Positions 41,276 through 51,064 of a stretch of 64,000 nucleotides of DNA are shown here, piece after piece (position 1 is the first letter of the stretch; each line of letters opens with the position of its first letter). Source of the DNA: Erysipelothrix amsterdamensis. GTDB lineage: Bacteria; Bacillota_I; Bacilli_A; Erysipelotrichales; Erysipelotrichaceae. The translations under genes and the position numbers were made by a program. Where the stretch lies: contig NZ_OW659496.1 in the NCBI RefSeq assembly GCF_940143175.1, positions 1,736,001 to 1,800,000 of the forward strand, in the 5' to 3' direction. The notes below the pieces were generated by a model. It was not told where the DNA came from. It saw nothing but the letters and a program-made list of their open reading frames with translations, and made no database searches.

Positions 41276-41959
41276 TTAGTCGATTGAAACTTTGATTCCA
41301 GGACCCATTGATGTTGAGATTGTAAGGTTTTTAATAAAAGCACCCTTAACAGCAGCTGGACGTGATTTAAGAATTACGTCATGTAATGCGTTAAAGTTTT
41401 CTTCTAATGCTTCATCTGTAAATGATGATTTACCGATAATTGTGTTAACGTTTGATTCTTTATCAACACGGTATTCGATTTTACCTTTTTTGATTTCTTC
41501 AACAGCTTTAGTGATGTCCATAGTTACTGTTCCAGTTTTAGGGTTTGGCATTAAACCTTTAGGTCCTAATACACGACCAAGTTTACCAAGCTCACCCATC
41601 ATATCTGGTGTAGCAACGATAATGTCAAACTCGAACCATCCTTTTTGGATTTCTTCAAGAATTTCTTTACCACCAACAAAATCTGCTCCTGCATCTTTTG
41701 CTTCTTGTTCCTTAGCGCCTTGAGTTACAACCAATACCTTTTGTGAACGTCCTGTTCCATTAGGTAATACCATTGCACCACGGATTTGTTGATCAGCATG
41801 ACGAGGATCAACATTTAAACGGTATGAAACTTCGAATGTTTCATCGAATTTTGCGAAACTTGCTTCTTTTGCTAATTTGATTGCTTCAGAAATTGAGTAA
41901 ACTTTTGAGCGATCCACTAATTCATTAGCTTTAACGACGTTTTTTGATTTTTTAGCCAT
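41276..41959 (-). CDS. rplA: Ribosomal protein L1
   Basis: A 227-residue L1 with the family hallmarks [19 protein letters not shown] and [16 protein letters not shown]1 binds the 23S stalk region and in many bacteria also represses its own rplK-rplA mRNA; a matching site is visible in the leader (42422-42456). It follows rplK after six bases. The usual downstream rplJ-rplL pair is not here. Confidence 0.97.
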   Translation of the reverse strand: MAKKSKNVVKANELVDRSKVYSISEAIKLAKEASFAKFDETFEVSYRLNVDPRHADQQIRGAMVLPNGTGRSQKVLVVTQGAKEQEAKDAGADFVGGKEILEEIQKGWFEFDIIVATPDMMGELGKLGRVLGPKGLMPNPKTGTVTMDITKAVEEIKKGKIEYRVDKESNVNTIIGKSSFTDEALEENFNALHDVILKSRPAAVKGAFIKNLTISTSMGPGIKVSID

Positions 41960-41965
41960 TATACT

Positions 41966-42388
41966 CTAGTCCTCCATTCCTTCAATAGCAATACCCATAT
42001 TACGTGCTGTACCAGCAACGATGTTCATAGCACCTTCGATGCTATTTGCATTTAAATCGGGCATTTTATATTCAGCAATTTCACGTAATTGATCTGCTGA
42101 GATCGTAGCAACAATGTTTGAATTTGGTGTTGCTGATCCACTCTTAACTCCAGCAGCTCTCTTTAATAAGATAGCAGCAGGTGTTGTTTTTAAGACAAAA
42201 TCGAATGATTTGTCATCGAATACTGTAATTTCTACAGGTACGACGTCTCCTGCACGATCTCTACTTTGATCATTGAACGCAGTACAGAATTGAGGCATGT
42301 TAATACCAACACCAGCTAATGCAGGTCCTGGTTTAGCGCCACCGGCAGGGAATTGTAGTTTAACTACTCTTGCAACTTTTTTACTCAC
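41966..42388 (-). CDS. rplK: Ribosomal protein L11
   Basis: 140 residues. The start is GTG at 42388 ([16 protein letters not shown]), eight bases after AAGGAGG; longer upstream frames are not supported. The signature [17 protein letters not shown] and the thiostrepton-domain end GTARNMGI are present. It is preceded by its own promoter (42485-42513) rather than by secE-nusG, so rplK-rplA forms an independent unit here. Confidence 0.97.
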   Translation of the reverse strand: MSKKVARVVKLQFPAGGAKPGPALAGVGINMPQFCTAFNDQSRDRAGDVVPVEITVFDDKSFDFVLKTTPAAILLKRAAGVKSGSATPNSNIVATISADQLREIAEYKMPDLNANSIEGAMNIVAGTARNMGIAIEGMED

Positions 42389-42421
42389 GAGACATTCCTC
42401 CTTATGTGTGTTTGTCTGTGC

Positions 42422-42456
42422 TGTGGTTAAATGAATGGTTGCATCACTCTCCCACA
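42422..42456 (-). promoter_or_regulatory. Probable L1-binding autoregulatory leader of rplK-rplA
   Basis: The leader RNA can form TGTGG...CCACA around an inner stem (TGATG with CATTCA, loop CAAC), with GAG and TTTAA in an asymmetric internal loop. This resembles the L1 site on 23S rRNA (GUGGGAG opposite ...UACCAC) and the mRNA mimics used for L1 feedback. Inferred from pattern; no binding data. Confidence 0.6.
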
Positions 42457-42462
42457 TTACAA

Positions 42463-42480
42463 AAGCCTTTTTACAGGCTT
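42463..42480 (-). other. Hairpin at the 5' end of the rplK transcript
   Basis: AAGCCT / AGGCTT, 6 bp with a 6-base loop, starting at about the expected transcription start. Probably part of the leader fold. Confidence 0.4.
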
Positions 42481-42484
42481 ATAT

Positions 42485-42513
42485 ATTTTACATCTTACAC
42501 TGGTCTAAGTCAA
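42485..42513 (-). promoter_or_regulatory. Sigma-A promoter of rplK-rplA
   Basis: TTGACT and TAAAAT with a 17-base spacer, about 97 bases upstream of the rplK start. Confidence 0.75.
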
Positions 42514-42532
42514 GCGTCATTTTTGAGGAAGA

Positions 42533-42955
42533 TTATAGGACTTCCGGCCAAACCATCGTATGTTCTGTTGGGCCATCATTATGCGTCTCCACAACAACAA
42601 ATCCCTCACGTTTATAAAAACTTTGTGCTCTTGTATTTTGATCATAAACATTAAGTGTGAGTTCATCATAACGTGTTTTTATATAATCAAGAAGTTCTTT
42701 ACCAATGCCCTTATTTCGCGAATCGTTAGAAACAAAAATTCCCGCAAGATAATATCCTTCCATCACTCCCGCAAATCCCTCAATGACACCGTCTTCTACA
42801 GAGACATAGATATTCGCATGCTCCATCATCTCTTTCACACTATCATAATTATCGTTCCAAAACGCAGCATCCACAAATGAATGAACCTCTAAATTACATT
42901 TTAACCAAATCTCCATAACTTGATCTATTTCAGGAATTTCCATATAACGTATCAT
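42533..42955 (-). CDS. GNAT-family acetyltransferase
   Basis: A 140-residue single-domain GNAT. The acetyl-CoA loop RNKGIGKELL lies around residue 85, and LNVYDQNTRAQSFYKREGF near residue 110 is the usual C-terminal pattern. This short type acetylates small amines or a protein N-terminus; the substrate is unknown. It is separated from rplK by a promoter and from tkt by a terminator, so it is a separate unit. Confidence 0.85.
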   Translation of the reverse strand: MIRYMEIPEIDQVMEIWLKCNLEVHSFVDAAFWNDNYDSVKEMMEHANIYVSVEDGVIEGFAGVMEGYYLAGIFVSNDSRNKGIGKELLDYIKTRYDELTLNVYDQNTRAQSFYKREGFVVVETHNDGPTEHTMVWPEVL

Positions 42956-43021
42956 CTACGTACACCTCTTCTCTTTATATCTATTATACCTATTTTTTTA
43001 TACGTCGCACGCCTCTTTAAG

Positions 43022-43052
43022 AAAAAAAAGATGTGAGCGCTGCCCACATCTT
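43022..43052 (-). terminator. Intrinsic terminator after tkt
   Basis: AAGATGTG / CACATCTT with a GC-containing loop, followed by TTTTTTTT on the minus strand. Confidence 0.85.
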
Positions 43053-43058
43053 ATAAAT

Positions 43059-45038
43059 TTATTTAAGTATTGATTTTACCGTTTCAGATACATTATCCAC
43101 TGTAAATCCGAATGCTTCAAAGAGTTTCGGTGCTGGTGCAGAACCACCAAAGTGATCCAAGGTTACATAAGCGCCATCAAGACCGATAAGTTTACCCCAA
43201 CTGAGAGATGAACCTGCTTCTACGGCAACACGCGCGCGCACTGCTGATGGAAGCACAGATTCTTGATATTCTTTGCTTTGTTCTTCAAAAAGTTCAATAC
43301 ATGGCATCGAAACAACACGAACACCTATGTTTTCTTTCTCCAAAGACTCAGCAGCTTCAATTGCTAATGAAACTTCAGATCCTGATGCCATGATAATCGC
43401 ATCGATCTTTTCAGCGTCCTTCACAACGTAACCACCTTTAAGTGCATCCGCACCTGTCATTTCAAGTTGTGGTAAGTTTTGACGTGAAAGAATCAGCCCA
43501 ACAGGTGTTGTTTTAGATGTAAGAGCTAAAACCCACCCATATGCAGTTTCGATAGCATCCGCTGGTCGGAATGTATAGAAGTTCGGTAATGAACGTAACA
43601 TAGTAAGTTGTTCAACCGGTTCATGTGTAGGTCCATCTTCCCCAACACCAATACTATCGTGAGTTAAAACGTAAGTTAGTGGTAAGTTCATCAGTGAACT
43701 TAAACGAGCCATTGGTTTTAAGAAATCAGAGAACACAAAGAATGTTGCGACATATGCTTTAAGTCCACCGTAAAGTACAATACCATTACCCATCGCAGCC
43801 ATTGCATGTTCACGAATTCCAAAATGAATATTACGGCCTGCAAAATTTTGTGATGAGAATGAATCTTCCTCATTCATATGGGTCATATTAGAAGGGGCTA
43901 AATCCGCTGATCCTCCAAAAATATTTGAATATTGATCTTTAAGACGATTTATCATCATACCGGAAACATTACGTGTTGCCATTGGTTTGTCTTCAAATTC
44001 AAATAATGATTTATTCTTTGTTAGTTCTTCTACAGTAATGTCTGTGAAGTCTTGTTCTAACTGTTGTGCTAATTCTGGATAAGCATTTTTATATGAATCC
44101 ATCATTGCATTCCATGCATCTTGTGCTTTCGCACCTTCAGCTGCAATAGCACCAAAGTGTTCGTACACTTCTTTGGGAACATAGAATGGTTCCAGGCTTG
44201 GGTAATTTACAAGTTCTTTAAATGTTTTGATTCCTTCCTCACCGATTGGAGCACCATGTGATGAGGCAGAACCTTCTTTAGGTGTTCCGAAACCAATCTT
44301 AGTTCGGATTTCAATAAATGAAGGTTTATCAAGATTTAATTTAGCTTCAGTAATTGCAGCGTTGATTGCTTCGATATCATTACCGTCTTCAACCACAAAT
44401 GTATCGAAACCATAAGCTTCATAACGTGCACATACATCTTCATGGAATGAAAGATCTGTACTTCCTTCGATTGTGATGTTATTTGAATCATAAAGGACAA
44501 TCAAGCGACCTAAGTTCATTGCGCCCGCAAAAGAAGATGCTTCACTTGTAATTCCTTCCATCATACAACCATCACCTGAAATAACGTATGTGAAGTTGTT
44601 GAATACGTCGAATCCGTCTTTGTTATATTTCGCTGCGAGGTGTTCTTGAGCCATTGCCATACCAACTGCAGTTGATAAACCGGCACCCAAAGGACCTGTT
44701 GTTGCTTCAACGCCATCCGTATGACCATATTCTGGATGACCGGGTGTTAACGAATTGAATTGACGGAAATTTTGTAAGTCTTCTTTCGAAACTTTATATC
44801 CAAACACGTGCAAGAGTGAGTAGAGAAGTGCCGATCCATGTCCTGCTGACAGAACAAAACGATCTCTGTTGATCCATTTAGGATCAGCCGGATTAAAGTT
44901 CATATGATTTGCCCACACAGTATATGCCATGGGTGCAGCGCCTAAAGGCATTCCAGGATGACCTGAATTTGCTTTTTGAACTGCATCTACAGATAACACA
45001 CGAAGTGCATTAACTGCTAAGTTTTCAATATTATTCAT
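43059..45038 (-). CDS. tkt: Transketolase
   Basis: A 659-residue thiamine-diphosphate enzyme of the non-oxidative pentose phosphate pathway. Markers are KANSGHPGMPLG, GDGCMMEG as the ThDP/Mg motif and GIREHAMAAMGNG. Full length, monocistronic, with a fair promoter upstream (45070-45098) and a good AGAAGGAG site. It provides ribose-5-P and erythrose-4-P. Confidence 0.97.
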   Translation of the reverse strand: MNNIENLAVNALRVLSVDAVQKANSGHPGMPLGAAPMAYTVWANHMNFNPADPKWINRDRFVLSAGHGSALLYSLLHVFGYKVSKEDLQNFRQFNSLTPGHPEYGHTDGVEATTGPLGAGLSTAVGMAMAQEHLAAKYNKDGFDVFNNFTYVISGDGCMMEGITSEASSFAGAMNLGRLIVLYDSNNITIEGSTDLSFHEDVCARYEAYGFDTFVVEDGNDIEAINAAITEAKLNLDKPSFIEIRTKIGFGTPKEGSASSHGAPIGEEGIKTFKELVNYPSLEPFYVPKEVYEHFGAIAAEGAKAQDAWNAMMDSYKNAYPELAQQLEQDFTDITVEELTKNKSLFEFEDKPMATRNVSGMMINRLKDQYSNIFGGSADLAPSNMTHMNEEDSFSSQNFAGRNIHFGIREHAMAAMGNGIVLYGGLKAYVATFFVFSDFLKPMARLSSLMNLPLTYVLTHDSIGVGEDGPTHEPVEQLTMLRSLPNFYTFRPADAIETAYGWVLALTSKTTPVGLILSRQNLPQLEMTGADALKGGYVVKDAEKIDAIIMASGSEVSLAIEAAESLEKENIGVRVVSMPCIELFEEQSKEYQESVLPSAVRARVAVEAGSSLSWGKLIGLDGAYVTLDHFGGSAPAPKLFEAFGFTVDNVSETVKSILK

Positions 45039-45069
45039 AATTTATATGTGCTCCTTCTTTTTCATATAT

Positions 45070-45098
45070 AAGATACATGATTTCAGCGAATATATCAA
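45070..45098 (-). promoter_or_regulatory. Possible sigma-A promoter of tkt
   Basis: TTGATA and TATCTT separated by 17 bases, about 30 bases upstream of the start. Confidence 0.45.
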
Positions 45099-45123
45099 TG
45101 TACCGCTTACGCCTTAAAAAGAC

Positions 45124-45157
45124 ATAGCACAACATATTTTTAGTCGAGTTGCGCTAT
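45124..45157 (-). terminator. Terminator-like hairpin at the end of pgcA
   Basis: ATAGCGCAAC pairs with GTTGTGCTAT (one G-U) and a TCTTTTT tail follows. It overlaps the stop of the phosphoglucomutase gene. Confidence 0.6.
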
Positions 45158-46807
45158 TTCATTAATATCTTCTTTTAGTGCTTCAAATTTCAAGAGTGAT
45201 TCTTCAATTGTTTTCCCCACAACGCAATAGTAAAATTTACATTTTGGTTCCGTCCCAGATGGTCGGATTGCAATCCAAGAGCCATCTTCAAGACTATATT
45301 TAATAACATTTGATTTTGGTAATGTTAAGATCTCACCGTTTGAACGTGAAGATGTTAAATAGTCATCACGGTAAAGAACCTTAATTCCCGCAAATGCTTC
45401 GATTGTTGATTCTCTAAATGTTGAAAGAATTTCCTGAATACGATTCAAGCCTTCTTGTCCTGATAACGTAATTGCTACTTGTGTTTCATGATATGCACCA
45501 TGTCTGTCATAAAGCCCGTTCAGAACATCAACAAGCGTTAAGCCATGATTTTTGTAATAGTTAGCCGCTTCCGCAACCATCATACATGCTTGCAAGGCAT
45601 CTTTATCACGTACAAAATCTGCGAGAAGATAACCGTAACTTTCTTCATAACCAAAGACAAAATTAAAGTCACCCACTTTATTGTGATTTTCGATGCTATC
45701 ACCAATGTATTTAAAACCCGTTAATGTTTTCTCTACATTCACCCCGTAAGATTGCGCAATTTTTTCTCCTAAATCGGAAGTTACGACAGTATTAAACATA
45801 ATTGGATTTTCTGGCATCGTTTCTTTTTCGATTCGCGTTGCATAGATATATTCTTGAAGTATTGATCCACCTTGGTTTCCTGTAAGATAAACATACTCAC
45901 CGTGGTGCTTAACCACAATACCCATACGGTCCGCATCCGGATCACAACTGAGTACAAGATCTGCATCCTGTTTTACCGCATATTCAACGGCTAAATCATA
46001 GGATGCCTTTTCCTCAGGATTCGGAGTTTTTGTATTACTAAAATCAGGATCATAATTACTTTGTTCCATTACAGGAATAACATTGTATCCTGCATCCGTT
46101 AAGATATCCGGTACAAGTGGATAGGATGTTCCATGTTGCGATGTAAACACAACCGATAGGGTTTTTTCTTCCTCTGGACGTAATTGAATTGAATGAATTG
46201 CATCTTTATAGGTTTCATCAAAATCAGCTTCCATATAAGAAATCATTGAACGATTCCCCTGATTGATATCCACTTTAGTTTCATCGGGTTCTTCATTGAT
46301 GAGGGAAATCACTCGAGCAATCTTGTGATCTACCAATTGACATCCATTTTCATCATATACTTTATAACCATTGTATTCTTTAGGGTTATGACTTGCTGTA
46401 ATAACAATTCCACCAACACAGTTTAACGTTCTTACCGCAAATGATAACTCAGGTGTTGGACGTGGTTGTGAAAAGATGTAACTTTTAATCCCGTAAGTTG
46501 ATAACACCATCGCACTCACATCCGCAAATTCTTTAGACATATGACGGTTGTCATACGCAATCGCTATTTTTAATTCTTGATCTTTAAATGTCTCAACTAA
46601 GTATTTCGCAAATCCCACACTTGCTTTCGCTACCGTATAAACATTCATGCGGTTAGGTCCGATTCCTAATAATCCGCGCATACCTGCAGTACCAAATTCT
46701 AATGACTTATAAAAAGCGTCATGTTTTGTGCTTTCATCCATAGTTTGCATTGCTTCCTCAATCCATGAATAATCGCGAGCCAACTCATTCCATCTATCTA
46801 ATGACAT
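45140..46807 (-). CDS. pgcA: Phosphoglucomutase/phosphomannomutase (PgcA-like)
   Basis: A 555-residue alpha-D-phosphohexomutase. The catalytic serine lies in TASHNPKEYNGYKVYD near residue 140, the metal site is DPDADRMG, and FGYEESYGYLL is the sugar-binding loop. The C-terminal phosphate-binding RPSGTEPK is intact. It interconverts glucose 1- and 6-phosphate for UDP-glucose and glycolipid synthesis, linking to the glycosyltransferase at 34183. I start at the ATG at 46807 after GGAGGG; a frame from 46822 is unlikely. Confidence 0.93.
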   Translation of the reverse strand: MSLDRWNELARDYSWIEEAMQTMDESTKHDAFYKSLEFGTAGMRGLLGIGPNRMNVYTVAKASVGFAKYLVETFKDQELKIAIAYDNRHMSKEFADVSAMVLSTYGIKSYIFSQPRPTPELSFAVRTLNCVGGIVITASHNPKEYNGYKVYDENGCQLVDHKIARVISLINEEPDETKVDINQGNRSMISYMEADFDETYKDAIHSIQLRPEEEKTLSVVFTSQHGTSYPLVPDILTDAGYNVIPVMEQSNYDPDFSNTKTPNPEEKASYDLAVEYAVKQDADLVLSCDPDADRMGIVVKHHGEYVYLTGNQGGSILQEYIYATRIEKETMPENPIMFNTVVTSDLGEKIAQSYGVNVEKTLTGFKYIGDSIENHNKVGDFNFVFGYEESYGYLLADFVRDKDALQACMMVAEAANYYKNHGLTLVDVLNGLYDRHGAYHETQVAITLSGQEGLNRIQEILSTFRESTIEAFAGIKVLYRDDYLTSSRSNGEILTLPKSNVIKYSLEDGSWIAIRPSGTEPKCKFYYCVVGKTIEESLLKFEALKEDINEIAQLD

Positions 46808-46826
46808 AATTCCCTCCTGCATAAAA

Positions 46827-46854
46827 AAAATAGAAGATTCTCATCTTCTATTTT
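46827..46854 (-). terminator. Intrinsic terminator after ptsH
   Basis: AAAATAGAAGAT / ATCTTCTATTTT, 12 bp with a TCTC/GAGA loop and T-run on the minus strand. Confidence 0.9.
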
Positions 46855-46869
46855 ATTCTAATTATAAAA

Positions 46870-47136
46870 TTAAGCAATTACTTTTTGTGCTTTTAGTACT
46901 TCTTCAATTGTAGCGATTGCATCATCTTGATCTTCGCCTTCAGCAGAAATAACGATTTCTGACTGAGTTGGAATTCCTAATGACATAACGCCCATGATTG
47001 ACTTCATGTTTACAGCTTTACCTTTGTAGCTGATTTTGATTTCGCTCTTGAATTTGCTTGCTGCATTAACTGCTACGGTTGCAGGACGTGCGTGCAATCC
47101 AACAGGATCAATAACTGTTACTGTAATCTCTTTCAT
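46870..47136 (-). CDS. ptsH: HPr phosphocarrier protein
   Basis: An 88-residue HPr of the sugar phosphotransferase system. His15 (GLHARP) takes the phosphate from enzyme I, and Ser46 ([11 protein letters not shown]) is the HprK target, both intact. It is not followed by ptsI, so HPr is made from a separate unit, closed by a strong terminator. The regulatory partner HprK is at 6716-7669. The start has AGGAGG upstream. Confidence 0.97.
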   Translation of the reverse strand: MKEITVTVIDPVGLHARPATVAVNAASKFKSEIKISYKGKAVNMKSIMGVMSLGIPTQSEIVISAEGEDQDDAIATIEEVLKAQKVIA

Positions 47137-47206
47137 AAGTATAACCTCCTACTTTTCATTTCAATTTTATACTATTTTAAAGATTAATACAATGATTAGT
47201 CTTTTT

Positions 47207-47662
47207 TTACTTGTGATATGGATGATTTTTTGAAATCATAAAAAACCGATACACTTGTTCGTACAACATAAGGCGGACGAGTTGGTGTGGAAAAGTAAGG
47301 TTTGAAATCTTCCAACGATAGTTAGAACGCTCTCTAATTGCTTGGTTTACACCGTGAGAACCTCCAATAATAAATGTGATTGGTTTTCCCATATCGATGA
47401 GATCCATAATCTTTGCACTCATCGAAACGGAATCTAAATCTTTTCCACTTAAGTCCATTAATACGACATAGTCACGATCATCGATTTTCTCAAGTATTCG
47501 TTGACATTCATCTTCAATGATACTTGTAACATCAGTTTTATTAGAATTTACGAGTTCGATCATCTCGACAGAATGTATGGGCTTAAGACGTTTCTCATAT
47601 TCTTGAATCAGTGCTTGCATTGGTTTTTCTTTAATTTTTCCAATTGCGATAATTTTTATCAC
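47207..47662 (-). CDS. rlmH: RlmH, 23S rRNA pseudouridine-1915 N3-methyltransferase
   Basis: A 151-residue SPOUT methyltransferase. FIIGGSHGVNQAIRER and the C-terminal HPYHK tail are characteristic; the latter forms the knot with the AdoMet site. It methylates helix 69 of 23S rRNA. Its start overlaps the htrA stop as ATGA, matching the walJ-htrA-rlmH order of Bacillus. Confidence 0.94.
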   Translation of the reverse strand: MIKIIAIGKIKEKPMQALIQEYEKRLKPIHSVEMIELVNSNKTDVTSIIEDECQRILEKIDDRDYVVLMDLSGKDLDSVSMSAKIMDLIDMGKPITFIIGGSHGVNQAIRERSNYRWKISNLTFPHQLVRLMLYEQVYRFFMISKNHPYHK

Positions 47663-48762
47663 TGCAATGTTACCTCTACCTCGTGAATTTCTCCATTACG
47701 ATTTATCGTAAGTTTAACAGTATCGCCTACTTTATGTGCATAAAGTTCACGTCTAAACTCACGGTAACTTGAAATGGCTTTACCATTAATATGGGTTAAA
47801 ATGTCTCCCTCTTTAATGTCTGCTTTACGTGCTGGGCCATTTTGTGTTAACTCAGCAATAAAGACTCCCGCATTCACGTCTGAGGGAACTTTATAGTAAT
47901 TCTTTAAGAAAGGGTTCATTTCAGAAACGGAAACACCCGAAATTCCAATAACAGGATACGAAACTTTTCCAGTTTCTTCGATTTGTTTAATAATTGGTAC
48001 AACTTCATTGACAGGAATTGAGAATCCCATCCCTTCAACTTGAGCCGAAGAGAGTTTCATGGAGTTAATTCCAATCAATTCCCCATTCATATTTACTAGT
48101 GCTCCACCACTATTTCCCGGGTTAATTGCAGCATCTGTTTGCATTACAACCATATCCCAATCTGGATTGCGGTCTCCATTTAAGTCAACTGGGACTTTAC
48201 GATCTTTTCCAGAAATAACTCCAAATGTTACGGAGTTTGCGAATTCTAAATCTACTGGACTTCCGATAGCGAGAACAAATTCCCCCACCTTAACAACAGA
48301 AGAATCCCCAAGTTTCATTGGTTTCACATCAGAATCAGTTTCTACTTGAAGAAGGGCTAAATCGGTAAATGGATCTGCACCCAATAGTTTCGCTTCGACT
48401 TTTTCACCATTTGAGAATTGAACATAAAATTGTTCACCTTTTTCAGTTACGTGATTATTGGTGATAATGTGAATCTTACCACCTTCATTTTTGTACACAA
48501 CTCCTGATCCGCTTCCAGCCAATTGTCCACCTTGTACATTTAATACACTGACAACTTGATCCCTAACGTTTTCAACAACTTTCGTTGGATCTGACTCAAA
48601 CTCGGTTACGACTTTTTCAACAGTCTTTCCATCTTCGGTCTTTTCTGTGACTGTAGGACGATTGTTTAGCTCGTAGACTTGATAGGTAAGAAATCCGTTC
48701 CACGCAAGTAAAATAACTAAAATTCCAATAAATGTGTTTTTAAAACCTTGATCTTTTTTCAT
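47659..48762 (-). CDS. HtrA/DegP-like membrane-anchored serine protease
   Basis: A 367-residue S1C protease with an N-terminal membrane helix (FIGILVILLAWNGFLTY), the catalytic triad His (ITNNHVTEKG), Asp (DPFTDLALLQ) and Ser (GNSGGALVN), and one C-terminal PDZ domain (VFIAELTQNGPARKADIKEG). It degrades misfolded exported proteins. It overlaps walJ and rlmH by four bases each. Confidence 0.94.
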   Translation of the reverse strand: MKKDQGFKNTFIGILVILLAWNGFLTYQVYELNNRPTVTEKTEDGKTVEKVVTEFESDPTKVVENVRDQVVSVLNVQGGQLAGSGSGVVYKNEGGKIHIITNNHVTEKGEQFYVQFSNGEKVEAKLLGADPFTDLALLQVETDSDVKPMKLGDSSVVKVGEFVLAIGSPVDLEFANSVTFGVISGKDRKVPVDLNGDRNPDWDMVVMQTDAAINPGNSGGALVNMNGELIGINSMKLSSAQVEGMGFSIPVNEVVPIIKQIEETGKVSYPVIGISGVSVSEMNPFLKNYYKVPSDVNAGVFIAELTQNGPARKADIKEGDILTHINGKAISSYREFRRELYAHKVGDTVKLTINRNGEIHEVEVTLQ

Positions 48763-49487
48763 ATTTGATATCCTCCAATTACAATTTCAAATTGTTTAGC
48801 GACATTGAATTCAATCCCCTCATTATCAACCAATTCACGTACGGTTGATAGGGCTAAATATTCATCATTAGCTTCCGAACTAAGATGGGCTAGTAAAATT
48901 TCCTTTGTTTTTTCCGAAACAACTTTTGATAACAGAACACCTGCTTCTTCATTAGACAAGTGACCTGTATCCGATAATATCCGACGCTTAATGGCGTAGG
49001 GACGATTGGTTTGCATTAATAATTCAGGATCATGATTACTTTCCAGGATGTAATAATCGGCATCTCTGATCAATTCAAAATCCTGTTCACGAATGTAACC
49101 CGTATCGGTAATATATACAAGTTTACGACTTCCGTCATCTACAATATATCCTACTGAATCATCCGCGTCGTGAGATGTTTTCACTGCCGTGATTATAAAC
49201 GGTCCAACGTGAAAGGGTATATACGGTTCAACCTTTGTATGGTTAAACATAACCTCTGAAGGACAGTAGATTTGATGGTGAGAAAAATGTTTCAATTGAC
49301 TGGTATGATCACTATGATCATGTGTAATCAAAACACAATCCACATCATCAAATGTTAGTTCTAGTGATTCAAAACTCTGTTTGAGATAACGCTTTGTGGT
49401 TCCACAATCAATCATAATTCGAACCCCATGCGATTCCACAAGACAACAGTTCCCTTTAGAACCGCTTGCAAGCATTGAATATTTCAT
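48759..49487 (-). CDS. WalJ/YycJ-like metallo-beta-lactamase-fold protein
   Basis: A 242-residue MBL-fold hydrolase. LASGSKGNCCLVES begins the protein, and ITHDHSDHTSQL carries the metal-binding histidines. The tail ends in HLSSEANDEYLAL, as in YycJ. In Bacillus and Staphylococcus yycJ follows the walRK operon; here walRK is absent and two M23 genes precede it. I choose the ATG at 49487, eight bases after AAAGGA. It overlaps htrA by four bases. Confidence 0.9.
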   Translation of the reverse strand: MKYSMLASGSKGNCCLVESHGVRIMIDCGTTKRYLKQSFESLELTFDDVDCVLITHDHSDHTSQLKHFSHHQIYCPSEVMFNHTKVEPYIPFHVGPFIITAVKTSHDADDSVGYIVDDGSRKLVYITDTGYIREQDFELIRDADYYILESNHDPELLMQTNRPYAIKRRILSDTGHLSNEEAGVLLSKVVSEKTKEILLAHLSSEANDEYLALSTVRELVDNEGIEFNVAKQFEIVIGGYQI

Positions 49488-49503
49488 AAACATCTTCCTT
49501 TAC

Positions 49504-51039
49504 CTAACATCCCATTACGGTGCATGGGTCTACCCGCACGCCGTGATAACGGAACTCTAAATGAACATGAGGCCCATAAGTAGTACCGGTCATACCCATA
49601 TATCCAATATTATCACCACGTTTTACAAGATCACCAACATTGAAGTAAGGACCTGTAGCCATATGTGCATAAAGTGTTGTGTAGCCATTACCGTGATCAA
49701 TCACAATATGATTTCCCCAACCACTTTCACATCCATAATTCCCTTCAAAACAACCACTTACAGTTTCCGAAACAACACCTCGGTCAACTGCATAAATTGG
49801 GCCGAATCCTCCACCATTGAGGACAAAATCGGTTCCATTATGGTTGTAGTAACACGAATTTCCATATACACATGAAATATTTGCGTTATCTAACGGCCAA
49901 CGATAGTTCCCCGATCCAATCCGTGGTTCAACCTTCGTACCATAGCGAACTTTACCACGTATAGGCTCTTTCGTTACTTGAGTCCGGATTTCTTCCGAAG
50001 ACTTCGGAGCACCGTTCACAATAACATCTTCATAAACCACATCTCGCTTACCATTTTGTTCCACAACATCCACAACTTCTTTCCCTTCAGATAATTCCGG
50101 GTCTGATTCGTAGATTGTTGACTCGGGATAAACAACCTCAGAGGTCATTCGTTCACGAGTGATTTTAACGGTAAAAGGAGAATTAAACTTACTTACTCGA
50201 AGTTTCGATCCAACCTCAAGCACTTGGTTTACATCTTTAATTATATCACTATTTATATATTTTATTTGATTTGCATCCATTCCTTTATGCCAAGCAATCC
50301 CTGCGATTGTGTCATAAGGTTGAACTTCATAAATTTCAACTTTTGGATTATATCCATAACTTAGAAACGTTAAAACATCACTTTCATTCATAAGAATATT
50401 CTCTTTGGATGTTAATCCTTTACTTATTTGAACTGTTTCTTCCACTTCAACATTAACATCATGCGTTCCATAATCCTTAATACTTTCAATTTTGCGATTA
50501 TTTTTCATCGCATCAAATGTTTTGTCATCTGTAAAGTTTCGAATAAAGGTATCACGGGCTTTGTTGAAATCATCGATGTTTTTAACATAAATAATCGCTC
50601 CATTGGAGAATGTGACTTGATTAACTTCAATCGCAAAGAGTTTTTCATCATAGAGATATTGGAATATTTCATCATCACGATCTTCATAGTGGTTAAAGCT
50701 TAATTCTTTAACAAGAATTAAGTCATCGATAAAGCCTAATTTTGAATCTGGAAATTCTGTTTTATATTCTTCTTCGTAGACCTTATCAAACATCTTATTT
50801 AATTTTGAACCGTCGCTTATAATCCCCACTAATTTTTCGTCACGATAAAGTTTTGTAACTTCAATGGGTTTATCCGACTTCCCTTCAGACTCTTGTGGGA
50901 AGATAGACGTAGATGTATCGGTTAATTTGTATAAATCCACAACACTCGTATTCGCACTCACTGTTTCAATTGCGTACGCAATAAGTACTGAGACTATAAA
51001 AGTTATCAGGATTAATTTCAGTTCTTTATGTTGTTTCAT
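49504..51039 (-). CDS. LysM-G5-M23 peptidoglycan endopeptidase (first copy)
   Basis: A 511-residue exported protein. A signal-anchor (LILITFIVSVLIAYAIETV) is followed by a ~200-residue unknown region, a LysM domain (VQPYDTIAGIAWHKGMDA), a G5 domain (VYPESTIYESDPELSEGKE) and a C-terminal M23 domain with intact HNGTD and HVHLEF. The loop GCFEGNYGCESGWGN holds a Cys pair and the protein ends in DPCTVMGC. It is a paralogue of the next gene upstream. The start at 51039 follows AAAAGGAG. It lies next to walJ, so a wall-homeostasis role is likely. Confidence 0.9.
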   Translation of the reverse strand: MKQHKELKLILITFIVSVLIAYAIETVSANTSVVDLYKLTDTSTSIFPQESEGKSDKPIEVTKLYRDEKLVGIISDGSKLNKMFDKVYEEEYKTEFPDSKLGFIDDLILVKELSFNHYEDRDDEIFQYLYDEKLFAIEVNQVTFSNGAIIYVKNIDDFNKARDTFIRNFTDDKTFDAMKNNRKIESIKDYGTHDVNVEVEETVQISKGLTSKENILMNESDVLTFLSYGYNPKVEIYEVQPYDTIAGIAWHKGMDANQIKYINSDIIKDVNQVLEVGSKLRVSKFNSPFTVKITRERMTSEVVYPESTIYESDPELSEGKEVVDVVEQNGKRDVVYEDVIVNGAPKSSEEIRTQVTKEPIRGKVRYGTKVEPRIGSGNYRWPLDNANISCVYGNSCYYNHNGTDFVLNGGGFGPIYAVDRGVVSETVSGCFEGNYGCESGWGNHIVIDHGNGYTTLYAHMATGPYFNVGDLVKRGDNIGYMGMTGTTYGPHVHLEFRYHGVRVDPCTVMGC

Positions 51040-51064
51040 TAAACCAACTCCTTTTGGAAAGCAC

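Noticed and set aside
41292-41723. 143-residue plus-strand open frame
   Set aside because: Exactly antisense to rplA, a highly conserved gene whose codon use creates long reverse frames.
42373-42382. ATG just after the GGAGG of rplK as the start
   Set aside because: It is out of frame and only one base from the SD; the GTG at 42388 gives the conserved L11 N-terminus. The positions given are approximate.
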